Origin: Thermofilaceae archaeon
GTDB lineage: Archaea > Thermoproteota > Thermoprotei > Thermofilales > Thermofilaceae
Assembly (NCBI GenBank): GCA_027017025.1
Contig: JALURH010000038.1
Coordinates: 1 to 5,905 of the forward strand
Length of the DNA stretch: 5,905 bases
Reading direction: 5' to 3'
Below are positions 1-5,523 of the stretch, piece after piece; position 1 is the stretch's first letter; the number at the start of each line of letters is the position of its first letter. Position numbers and translations under genes: made by a program. The notes below the pieces were generated by a model that ran no database searches, had not been told where the DNA came from, and worked only from the letters and a program-made list of their open reading frames with translations.

Positions 1-107
1 CTCTGCTAGTGCTGAGGAGGAAGTATAGCAAGGTTAGGTTAGCTGGAAAACTCCCCGAGAAGACAGATAATGGTATACGGGCTGAATTCGACGTTAAGTC
101 GGTCTAA
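1..107 (+). CDS. Possible C-terminal tail of an upstream gene (partial)
   Basis: The frame starting at base 3 is open from the window edge to a TAA at 105-107, giving 34 residues. They begin with a short hydrophobic LLVL, then RRKYSK and a charged end, EFDVKSV. This would fit the last membrane-helix residues and cytoplasmic tail of a membrane protein, but the piece is too short to recognise. Codons (AGG, CTA, TTA, ATA) look like the neighbouring genes. The other two + frames stop within the first 30 bases. If real, the gene converges on the hemerythrin gene with a 45-bp gap. It could equally be chance open sequence. Confidence 0.4.
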   Translation, partial: LLVLRRKYSKVRLAGKLPEKTDNGIRAEFDVKSV

Positions 108-152
108 GAGACTCTAGTAACCCACAGTCCCCTAGTTTTCAGCTAAAGCCCA
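108..152. other. Short convergent intergenic gap
   Basis: These 45 bases lie between the possible upstream gene tail and the end of the - strand hemerythrin gene. I see no T-run of archaeal terminator length and no strong hairpin on either strand. Confidence 0.4.
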
Positions 153-557
153 TTAACAGCTACTGACGGCGGCTACGAGTAGTGGTAATAATTCCTCATT
201 CTCCTTCCTCACATGTTCATGTAGTTTCTCAGCTAACTCCTCCAATACCCCTATTTTCCACACCATTCTATCCTCTACTTTAGCTTTCTCCAGCATCTTA
301 AGGTACTGTCTATGCTCCTCCAACAACTCGTCTACTATACGGCTATCCCTTAGTAGAGGAAAAACCTCTTTCTCCTCAAACTCTACATGCGGAATTAAAT
401 ACTCCCTAATATTCTCGAAGACCTTAGCTACATGTTCCTCGTACCTAGAAGGATCCCTAGAGTACTCCCTATAAACCATCTTAATATACTCAACAACTGC
501 TCTCTCAATAATTTCGTGCTCACGAACTAGCCTCTCTATTATATCCCTCCTAGACAT
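153..557 (-). CDS. Hemerythrin-like (HHE) diiron protein
   Basis: This 134-residue soluble protein is a single four-helix-bundle HHE domain, the usual length for prokaryotic single-domain hemerythrins. The diiron ligand pattern is visible: H14 (REHEIIER), H57-xxx-E61 (PHVEFEEKE), H82 (EEHRQY) and H113/H115-xxx-E119 (LHEHVRKENEE). The family binds O2 or NO at a non-heme diiron centre in the cytoplasm and serves as sensor, carrier or scavenger. Neither a signal peptide nor a membrane segment is present, and the chain ends in a Cys (C134). The start is the ATG at 557-555; no good Shine-Dalgarno precedes it, so the message may be leaderless or nearly so. The gene diverges from the flavoprotein gene and lies next to a CuA/d1 respiratory operon, which suggests a role with O2 or NO (inference). 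The family call is firm; the ligand bound is not known. Confidence 0.88.
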   Translation of the reverse strand: MSRRDIIERLVREHEIIERAVVEYIKMVYREYSRDPSRYEEHVAKVFENIREYLIPHVEFEEKEVFPLLRDSRIVDELLEEHRQYLKMLEKAKVEDRMVWKIGVLEELAEKLHEHVRKENEELLPLLVAAVSSC

Positions 558-587
558 ATAAATCTCTCTCAGATACCACTAGAAACT

Positions 588-597
588 ACGTTAAAGT
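588..597 (-). promoter_or_regulatory. Possible TATA-like element for the hemerythrin gene
   Basis: Read on the - strand, this holds ACTTTAACGT, a weak TTTAA-type box centred about 36 bases upstream of the hemerythrin ATG. A start of transcription roughly 26 bases downstream would leave a leader of under 10 bases. A purine-rich GGAAAT lies further upstream but is not adjacent to the box, so support is weak. Confidence 0.22.
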
Positions 598-681
598 AGC
601 GATTTCCACCATCTATGTTTTATCCCTAGAATCTACGGGATATAGGGGAAACACTCTATCCCGGAGGATGGGTATTGAAAA

Positions 682-699
682 TAATAATTAATATTATTA
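682..699. repeat. AT-rich 18-bp palindrome, upstream copy
   Basis: The arms TAATAAT and ATTATTA are perfect 7-base inverted repeats around a TAAT centre. The geometry (7-4-7) is the same as in the palindrome at 704-721, and the two centres are 22 bp apart, about two helical turns. This looks like a tandem operator for a dimeric regulator. The AT-only composition means part of the symmetry could be chance. Confidence 0.45.
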
Positions 700-703
700 A
701 TAG

Positions 704-721
704 TCCCGAAAATATTCGGGA
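704..721. promoter_or_regulatory. 18-bp palindromic operator candidate next to the BRE
   Basis: The perfect 7-base arms TCCCGAA and TTCGGGA flank an AATA centre. The right arm overlaps the BRE-like GGAAAT (719-724) of the flavoprotein promoter. A repressor bound here would block TFB/TBP, whereas one bound only at 682-699 could activate. As RNA it could form a hairpin with a 4-base loop, but its position upstream of the TATA box favours a DNA-binding site. Confidence 0.5.
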
Positions 722-732
722 AATTCTTATAC
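719..732 (+). promoter_or_regulatory. BRE + TATA promoter for the flavoprotein gene
   Basis: GGAAAT at 719-724 fits the archaeal BRE pattern (RNWAAW) and is followed directly by the TATA-like TCTTATAC at 725-732. A transcription start 26-27 bases downstream of the box centre falls at about 755, on the ATG at 753. That is the spacing of a leaderless crenarchaeal gene. Confidence 0.5.
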
Positions 733-752
733 CTCCTATAGCCCATAGATAC

Positions 753-1175
753 ATGTGGTGTTCTACTATGAGGTTAACCGAGGAAATTAAAAATATATTG
801 GTTAAACAACCATTCACCGTAATAGTTACCAAACACTATGAGACAGGGGAGCCGTATATAATAACTGTAGGCAAGAACCCTGGTCCAAGGCTAGCCCCTG
901 AGCACGAGGATAAAATATTTTTCTGCAGGTGGATAATGAAAGTCACGAAGAAGAATCTAGAGAAGGATCCCTGGGTAATGGTATTAGCGGTAGACCACGA
1001 AGAGTTTAAATCCTACAGGATATTTGGTAGAGGAAGATTTATATCACTAGATGAAGCGAGAAATAACTTTAACGTAAAATTCCCTAAGCCCCCCTGCAAG
1101 GAGGTCCTAGTCGTAGAGGTGAAGAAAATACAGCGTGGATACTATGGTGACAAAACCAACCAATGGCTGGAATAG
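753..1175 (+). CDS. Pyridoxamine 5'-phosphate oxidase-like FMN-binding split-barrel protein
   Basis: This is a soluble protein of about 140 residues that looks like the PPOX/flavin split-barrel fold. It has an N-terminal helix (MRLTEEIKNIL), a first strand (PFTVIVTKHYETGEPYIITVG), and a middle part with basic and aromatic residues. Its C-terminal strands end in VLVVEVKKIQRGYYG. The family binds FMN, F420 or heme; the substrate cannot be told. The start is debatable. The same frame opens at a TTG at 675 with a GGAGG at 663-667, adding 26 residues. That extension is AT-rich, uses codons unlike the neighbours, and consists of two palindromes and a BRE/TATA pair. I therefore prefer the ATG at 753, leaderless; an ATG at 768 is also possible. 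The gene diverges from hemerythrin and may share its regulation. Confidence 0.72.
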   Translation: MWCSTMRLTEEIKNILVKQPFTVIVTKHYETGEPYIITVGKNPGPRLAPEHEDKIFFCRWIMKVTKKNLEKDPWVMVLAVDHEEFKSYRIFGRGRFISLDEARNNFNVKFPKPPCKEVLVVEVKKIQRGYYGDKTNQWLE

Positions 1176-1304
1176 CTAAGTATCCTAGCTAGAGTTCTCC
1201 AATAACGTCTGTGCTAGTAGCTTACCTACAATTCACTTTACTAGCCCCTTGGGGGAGAAAGAAAAATGTTGTAGTGGAGGTAAGATTAACTCTCTACTCT
1301 AAGC

Positions 1305-1330
1305 CTAGTATCTATTTCCAAAAATACTAG
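1305..1330. repeat. 7-bp inverted repeat with 12-bp spacer
   Basis: CTAGTAT (1305-1311) and ATACTAG (1324-1330) are perfect inverted copies. The centre is about 124 bp upstream of the operon ATG, so it is far from the likely promoter. It may be a distal regulator site or the 3' hairpin of the flavoprotein transcript. CTAG words are common in this DNA, so chance is possible. Confidence 0.25.
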
Positions 1331-1402
1331 TTAGGGTCCATTTCTGCCTCACCCCCCGGGAGGAAAAGAATTATTGTGATACTATAGGCAACATTTTCCC
1401 CA

Positions 1403-1410
1403 CTATTATA
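1403..1410 (+). promoter_or_regulatory. Possible TATA box of the CuA-d1 operon
   Basis: CTATTATA here is centred about 35 bases before the ATG at 1442, so transcription would begin near 1433. No matching BRE lies directly upstream; the sequence there is C-rich. A weaker pair (GGAAAA at 1362-1367, then GAATTATT) could serve as an earlier promoter. Confidence 0.3.
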
Positions 1411-1441
1411 CTCAATCCCTAAAATCCTCGGGGCTAAGTAT

Positions 1442-3211
1442 ATGTGGCTAAGTCTACCTCTGAATCAAGGTGGAAACGTGAGGAAGGATGTTTTCTTCTC
1501 GGCAACTCTATCAGCCTTAGCTATCACTCTAGCTGCTATCCTACTGGTAGCTATGGTTAATATCTACGTTGAGCTAGCTGTAGTGAAGAGTGAGTTAAGG
1601 GTTCATAGAGCTCTATACGATTTACTGAGGACAGCTTTAGAGAAACCAGCTGCTAAGGCAACTGCCCCACCTAAAGGTGAAACACGCGTTATAGAGATGA
1701 AGGCTTTCCAGTGGGGCTTCGACCCCAGCGAGATTGTAGTCTACCAGTACGATAAGGTGGTTATCAAGATCGTGGAATCATCATTCAAGAAGGATCCAAC
1801 ATATAAGCAACACTCCTTTACACTACCAGACTACGGTATAAACGTGGTTCTCCCCCCAATTCCTCCGAACGAGCCAGTAACCGTAGAGTTTGTAGCCGAC
1901 AAAGTTGGTGAATTCACATTTGAGTGCGCTATTTTCTGCGGTGTTGAACATCCAAATATGAGAGGTGTACTAAAGGTGCTTCCCAGAGAGGAGGTAGCGG
2001 CGCCAGAGAAGAAAGCTGAGGAAAAAGTGGCTTTAACTAGCCTAGAGGATATCGAGAAAACCCTACAGGTATTAGTGCCTGAAGACAAGCTACCGAGTAG
2101 CGTCACCTGGGGAGGTAGGGTAGAGAACCTAATGATCGTTATCGAGAGGGAAGCAGGATCTATAGCTGTAATTGACGGATCAACCCATAAACTCTTAAAG
2201 CATATTGAGGGTATAGGGGTTAGGCCACACGTAATAAGCTTCAGCTCGGATGGTAGGTGGGGCTACATAACCTCCAGGGATGGGTGGGTAAATAAAATCG
2301 ACCTATATAGTTTGCAGATAGTTAGGAGAATCAGGGTAGGTTTCGATACCAGGGGGATAGCTGTCTCCGGGGATAATAAATACGTTATTGTAGGCAACTA
2401 TGTCCCTAATACAGCTGTTATCCTTGATGCTCAGACACTAAAGCCGCTGAAGGTGATTAAAACATTTGGAGTTGACCCCGATGGCGAAGCCGTTGAGAGT
2501 AGAGTTGCAGCAGTCCTCGACTCACCCCTAGGGTACTTCATTATTGCTCTCAAGGAAGCCGGGCAAGTATGGGTCATTGACTATAGGAAACCCAATTTCC
2601 CCATCGTAGCTACAATCGAGAATGCTGGCCGAATCCTCCATGATGCTTTCCTCACACCAGATGGAAGATACTTCATGGTTGCGTCGCAGAAAGATAACGT
2701 TATGAGTGTCGTAGATCTTAAACGCCTAAAACTACATGTTAAGATACGATCAGGAGCAAAGCCTCACCCTGGCCCGGGCGCAGTGTGGGGGAACCTAGCT
2801 TTCTCGCCATCTATCGGCGAGGGGAACGTAACTGTCTGGGATATTGAGAAGTGGGAGGTAGTTGGGTATATCCCCACGGCTGGCCCAGGGCTCTTCATTA
2901 GATCCTATAGGGAGGGTAAGACGGGCTACAAGTATATTTGGGTGGACACAGTTTTCGGCCCCAATAACGATACGATCCAGGTAATTGACGCAGAGACACT
3001 AGAGGTAGTTAAAACCTTGAAGCCCGGCTTAAGGTCGCTCCACCCAGAATTCACCTACGACGGCAAATACGTCTATGTCTCTGTCTGGGACGAAGATAAG
3101 GTAGTGGTGTATGACGCAAATACCTTCGAGGTAGTAGCTGAGATTACTGGGGTGAAGACTCCTACAGGTATATTTAATGTTGGCTTAAGAGCGGAGGAGG
3201 TAGGTGCTTAG
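1442..3211 (+). CDS. Membrane-anchored CuA cupredoxin-cytochrome d1 propeller fusion (NirS-like)
   Basis: This 589-residue protein has three parts. An N-terminal anchor helix at about 18-44 is followed by a polar helix to about 68. A CuA cupredoxin domain (about 80-178) has every ligand: H124, then C162, C166, H170 and M173 in CAIFCGVEHPNM. A charged linker (182-200) leads to an eight-bladed d1-type propeller (200-580). Family marks are RPH (H263, the proximal heme-ligand position), GRDGW-like SRDGWVNKIDLYS, RVAAV, LHD (H400), PHPGPGA (441-447) and TPTGIFNV near the end. NirS reduces nitrite to NO and takes electrons through a cytochrome c domain; here CuA stands in its place. No His lies between H263 and H400, so one distal His of NirS appears absent; NirN or NirF-like roles in heme d1 handling are alternatives. 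The start is ATG 1442; GTG 1478, with AGGTG at 1468-1472, gives a neater anchor and is a strong alternative. Confidence 0.85.
   Translation: MWLSLPLNQGGNVRKDVFFSATLSALAITLAAILLVAMVNIYVELAVVKSELRVHRALYDLLRTALEKPAAKATAPPKGETRVIEMKAFQWGFDPSEIVVYQYDKVVIKIVESSFKKDPTYKQHSFTLPDYGINVVLPPIPPNEPVTVEFVADKVGEFTFECAIFCGVEHPNMRGVLKVLPREEVAAPEKKAEEKVALTSLEDIEKTLQVLVPEDKLPSSVTWGGRVENLMIVIEREAGSIAVIDGSTHKLLKHIEGIGVRPHVISFSSDGRWGYITSRDGWVNKIDLYSLQIVRRIRVGFDTRGIAVSGDNKYVIVGNYVPNTAVILDAQTLKPLKVIKTFGVDPDGEAVESRVAAVLDSPLGYFIIALKEAGQVWVIDYRKPNFPIVATIENAGRILHDAFLTPDGRYFMVASQKDNVMSVVDLKRLKLHVKIRSGAKPHPGPGAVWGNLAFSPSIGEGNVTVWDIEKWEVVGYIPTAGPGLFIRSYREGKTGYKYIWVDTVFGPNNDTIQVIDAETLEVVKTLKPGLRSLHPEFTYDGKYVYVSVWDEDKVVVYDANTFEVVAEITGVKTPTGIFNVGLRAEEVGA
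1468..1472 (+). promoter_or_regulatory. Ribosome binding site pointing to an internal GTG start
   Basis: AGGTG matches the crenarchaeal anti-Shine-Dalgarno and lies 5 bases before the GTG at 1478. The ATG at 1442 has no such site. Starting at 1478 gives M-R-K-D directly before the hydrophobic anchor, the usual positive-inside form. This start may be the real one, or both may be used. Confidence 0.4.
3193..3206 (+). promoter_or_regulatory. Ribosome binding site for the small helical protein
   Basis: GGAGGAGG (3193-3200) and AGGTG (3202-3206) lie within the last codons of the CuA-d1 gene. The second ends 7 bases before the ATG at 3214. This supports that start and coupling of translation to the upstream gene. 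Confidence 0.6.
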
Positions 3212-3213
3212 TA

Positions 3214-3582
3214 ATGGGCTCCAGCGACCTACTTGATAACGAAGTACTCAAGGAGCTGGAGAAAATAAAGAGTTACCCCTGGGTTACCCCGGGGATCGTA
3301 GAGGATAGCTTGAAATCAGTTAAGGAGCTTATAGCTGAATCCATAGAGGCTGGGCTTAGCCGAGGAACAGAGTGTGGGTATGCGGGTACCAAGTTTCTTT
3401 TCTCCCTCCTAGAGGCGGCTGGCAAAGACTCTGCGGACTCCATCGAGGAAGCTAATGAGATCTTCACGGTGGGTATGAGGATTGCGGATAAGCTCTGGGG
3501 TTTCTTGAAGGAAGGCATAGACCCCGAGGCTCTAGACAGAGTTATTCCCCAATATGTTGAGAAAGTCTGGCATAAAGGGTGA
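3214..3582 (+). CDS. Small soluble helical protein of unknown function
   Basis: I do not recognise this 122-residue protein. It has no signal peptide and no membrane segment, so it should stay in the cytoplasm. It is rich in Glu, Lys, Leu and Ala and looks all-helical, with breaks at PWVTPG (22-27) and GID-PE near residue 101. One Cys is present (C54, in GTECGYAG), which is too few for a metal cluster on its own. The ATG lies 2 bp after the stop of the CuA-d1 gene and the TGA lies 6 bp before the next start, so it is firmly inside the operon. A role as assembly factor or chaperone for the metal enzymes beside it would fit its size and position (NarJ/TorD-type proteins are larger helical examples), but no motif shows this. 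Confidence 0.8.
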   Translation: MGSSDLLDNEVLKELEKIKSYPWVTPGIVEDSLKSVKELIAESIEAGLSRGTECGYAGTKFLFSLLEAAGKDSADSIEEANEIFTVGMRIADKLWGFLKEGIDPEALDRVIPQYVEKVWHKG

Positions 3583-3583
3583 T
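3577..3583 (+). promoter_or_regulatory. Ribosome binding site overlapping a stop codon
   Basis: GGGTGAT contains the TGA stop (3580-3582) of the small protein and fits the archaeal GGTGAT site. Six bases separate GGTGA from the GTG at 3589. This fixes the GTG start and implies translational coupling. Confidence 0.6.
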
Positions 3584-3588
3584 TAAAC

Positions 3589-5517
3589 GTGAGGAGGAGC
3601 CAGATCTTTATCCAACTTATTCTGCTAGCTACCTTGGTTTCTCTCCCAGTATCTTATTTTCTGCTTCCATCGCTCTACGCTGGCACAGGATCAACTAGGG
3701 TTATTGAAGTAAAGATGCGTCAATTCGGCTTCATACCGGAGAGAATATACCTGCGGGTTGGCGATAAAGTTGTATTCAAGGTTACCTCCCTAGATGTAAC
3801 ACACGGCTTCTACATCGACGGCTTCAACATAAAGGAATCTGTTCTACCTGGGGAGACAAAGGAGATAGGGCCAATAGAGTTTAACCAGCCCGGGAAATTT
3901 AAGCTACGATGCGCTACTCCCTGCGGGCCACTCCACCCCTTTATGGTTGCAGATATAGTGGTGGAGCCAGACTACCCTATCTACATATTTTTTGGCGCTG
4001 TAGCGGTTGTAGCTATAGCTACAGTAGCCTATATATTAGCTAAGCCACCTAGAGGGGAGCTACTGGGTGTATCGCTAGACAGGGAGATAGACCTACTGGA
4101 GGTACGGGGCATAGGGTCTCTGCTGAAACGCTTCCTTAGGTGGCGTGGCTACCACTTCCTAGTTATACTCCCTAACCTAGCTGTCTTCATGCTAATATTT
4201 GTTGCTGGCACAATAGGGAACCCTATGGGTGCCTTCAACTTCTCGATAGCTGTTGTCTGGATCCTATGGTTCGCGCTAGTAGAGTTTATGATTCTCTTCG
4301 GCTCGAGGCTTTGGTGCGGGGTCTGCCCTATCCCGGCTTTAGGCGAGTGGATAGCTAGGAGACGCCTCGTAGGCGTACATGAGCCGAGGAAGTGGCTCTC
4401 CCTGAACAAGAAGTGGCCTAAACGCCTAAACAATATGTGGATCCCGGCTCTCAGCTTCCTAGGTATCTCCCTGATAGTACCTTGGCTCGTAACTAGACCC
4501 GCTGTAACAGTCCTACTTTTCCTCGTATTAATCATACTTGGTGTAGTACTATACCTCGTTTCTCCTCCAAGGAATTTCTGCAGAAGTATTTGTCCAGCTG
4601 GTGGTTACATAGGTTATCACTCTCTGTCCTCAATCCTAGCTGTTAGGTCTAAGGATCCCTCGGTATGCGATAAATGTGTTGTTAAGAGCTGTGTGAGGGG
4701 GAGCCCTAGGAGCTATGGTTGTCCCTGGAAGCTATATCCCGGAGGCAATAAATGGAACATTTACTGCGGCCTTGACTTTGAGTGCCTAAAGTCTTGTCCC
4801 GTAAATAACATGACGCTGAAGCTAAGGATGATAGGTAAGGATCTTGCCCAACGTATACGCATGAAGGCTGATGAAGCGTGGATGGGTTTCATAAGGTTTG
4901 GTCTAGCCCTCTTCTACGAGATGGTTTTCTTCGGGCCCTACGCTTGGATCAAGGATTGGGGCAACATGTTGAACGTATATGGTGCTAACCTCCTAACCCT
5001 CTACCTCCTTACTCCAACTCTAGAAGGCTTTATTAGCTGGCTTAAATGGGCCGGGATAGTTTCACTAACCTGTCTCCTCCTGATACCAGCAGTATTCCTC
5101 GTCTTCTCGTGGCTAGCTAAGATTGCTGCTGGAGCTAGGAAGGAATCGACGAAGAAGGTTTTCCTAGCCTTTAGCTATGCTCTCTCGCCCTACGGCCTCC
5201 TCATATGGATAGCTTTCGCCCTAACCCTACTGGGTATTAACTGGGCGTACCCTATAAGGGTGTTCTCCGACCCCCTAGGTCTAGGCTGGAACCTACTCGG
5301 AACAGCAGATATAAATTGGCAACCATTTATGCCAACTATATGGCCCTATGTTCAGATGAGTATAACTCTCTTTGGGCTAGCTTTGGCGATAAACATTACC
5401 TATAGTATCGCTATGAACCTCTTCAAAGATCACGGGAAGGCTATTAGGGCTACAGCGGTTATGTCGATCTTCCACGTAGGAGCTGCACTGTTTTTCGCTA
5501 TGGTATTGATGGGGTGA
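3589..5517 (+). CDS. Polytopic membrane protein: CuA cupredoxin fused to NapH/NosR-like iron-sulfur module
   Basis: This 642-residue protein starts at GTG 3589. Helix 1 (about 6-27) leads to a cupredoxin domain (33-126) with a full CuA set: H72, then C108, C112, H116 and M119 in CATPCGPLHPFM. The segment THGFYIDGFNIKESVLPGE is close to subunit II of ba3 oxidase. Helix 2 (130-150) returns inside. Four helices (about 188-324) carry WCGVCP (C243, C246) and FCRSICP (C331, C335), the CxxCP/CxxxCP marks of NapH and NosR. A ferredoxin-like part holds C360, C363, C368, C378, C393, C399 and C403. About six more helices follow (434-640). Topology is consistent: CuA outside, all iron-sulfur motifs inside. 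The family oxidises quinol, or passes its electrons on, to periplasmic reductases. Here the likely acceptor is the CuA-d1 protein (inference). NosR has an external FMN domain where this protein has CuA. It is not a standard NosR or NapH, so no symbol is given. Confidence 0.85.
   Translation: MRRSQIFIQLILLATLVSLPVSYFLLPSLYAGTGSTRVIEVKMRQFGFIPERIYLRVGDKVVFKVTSLDVTHGFYIDGFNIKESVLPGETKEIGPIEFNQPGKFKLRCATPCGPLHPFMVADIVVEPDYPIYIFFGAVAVVAIATVAYILAKPPRGELLGVSLDREIDLLEVRGIGSLLKRFLRWRGYHFLVILPNLAVFMLIFVAGTIGNPMGAFNFSIAVVWILWFALVEFMILFGSRLWCGVCPIPALGEWIARRRLVGVHEPRKWLSLNKKWPKRLNNMWIPALSFLGISLIVPWLVTRPAVTVLLFLVLIILGVVLYLVSPPRNFCRSICPAGGYIGYHSLSSILAVRSKDPSVCDKCVVKSCVRGSPRSYGCPWKLYPGGNKWNIYCGLDFECLKSCPVNNMTLKLRMIGKDLAQRIRMKADEAWMGFIRFGLALFYEMVFFGPYAWIKDWGNMLNVYGANLLTLYLLTPTLEGFISWLKWAGIVSLTCLLLIPAVFLVFSWLAKIAAGARKESTKKVFLAFSYALSPYGLLIWIAFALTLLGINWAYPIRVFSDPLGLGWNLLGTADINWQPFMPTIWPYVQMSITLFGLALAINITYSIAMNLFKDHGKAIRATAVMSIFHVGAALFFAMVLMG
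5511..5517 (+). promoter_or_regulatory. Ribosome binding site overlapping the stop of the membrane protein
   Basis: GGGGTGA includes the TGA stop (5515-5517) and lies 6 bases before the GTG at 5524. The arrangement copies the junction at 3577-3591 and fixes the start of the last gene. Confidence 0.6.
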
Positions 5518-5523
5518 GCAAAG

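Larger units (their letters stand above)
1176..1441. other. Non-coding gap upstream of the CuA-d1 operon
   Basis: This 266-bp stretch has no convincing ORF on either strand; the longest idea is an 18-codon GTG frame near 1275 without family features. It holds a 7-bp inverted repeat (1305-1330) and several short GC palindromes: CCCCTTGGGG at 1245-1254, a C6G3 run at 1352-1360, and CCTCGGGG near 1427. A TATA-like box sits near its end. No clear T-run terminator for the flavoprotein gene is seen. It most likely carries the operon's control region. Confidence 0.5.

Noticed and set aside
668..691. Short ATG reading frame at 668
   Set aside because: It stops after seven codons and its ATG directly follows the GGAGG, too close for normal initiation.
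675..752. TTG start at 675 for the flavoprotein
   Set aside because: A GGAGG lies at a good distance, but the added 26 residues are AT-rich, have atypical codons and fall outside the family domain. They also coincide with two palindromes and a BRE/TATA pair. Kept as an alternative only.
1245..1255. CCCCTTGGGGG as a transcription terminator
   Set aside because: The stem has only a 2-base loop, and an A-rich stretch follows, with no T-run; archaeal terminators rely on T-runs.
1176..1441. tRNA or other structured RNA gene in the large gap
   Set aside because: I looked for tRNA arm patterns, a C/D-box pair and CRISPR-like repeats and saw none.
1831..2106. Open - strand frame inside the CuA-d1 gene
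   Set aside because: It is the antisense shadow of the cupredoxin domain and linker, rich in Ser, Thr and Phe with no family features and no ribosome site.
1442..3211. Nitrous oxide reductase (NosZ)
   Set aside because: Both have CuA and a propeller, but the domain order is reversed. The propeller has the d1 family signatures and too few, wrongly placed histidines for the CuZ cluster.
3273..3518. Open - strand frame inside the small helical protein gene
   Set aside because: It is antisense to a well-placed operon gene and has low-complexity Ser-rich composition with no recognisable motif.
4149..4535. Open - strand frame inside the NapH-like membrane protein gene
   Set aside because: It is the antisense shadow of membrane helices whose + strand reading has clear CuA and iron-sulfur motifs.
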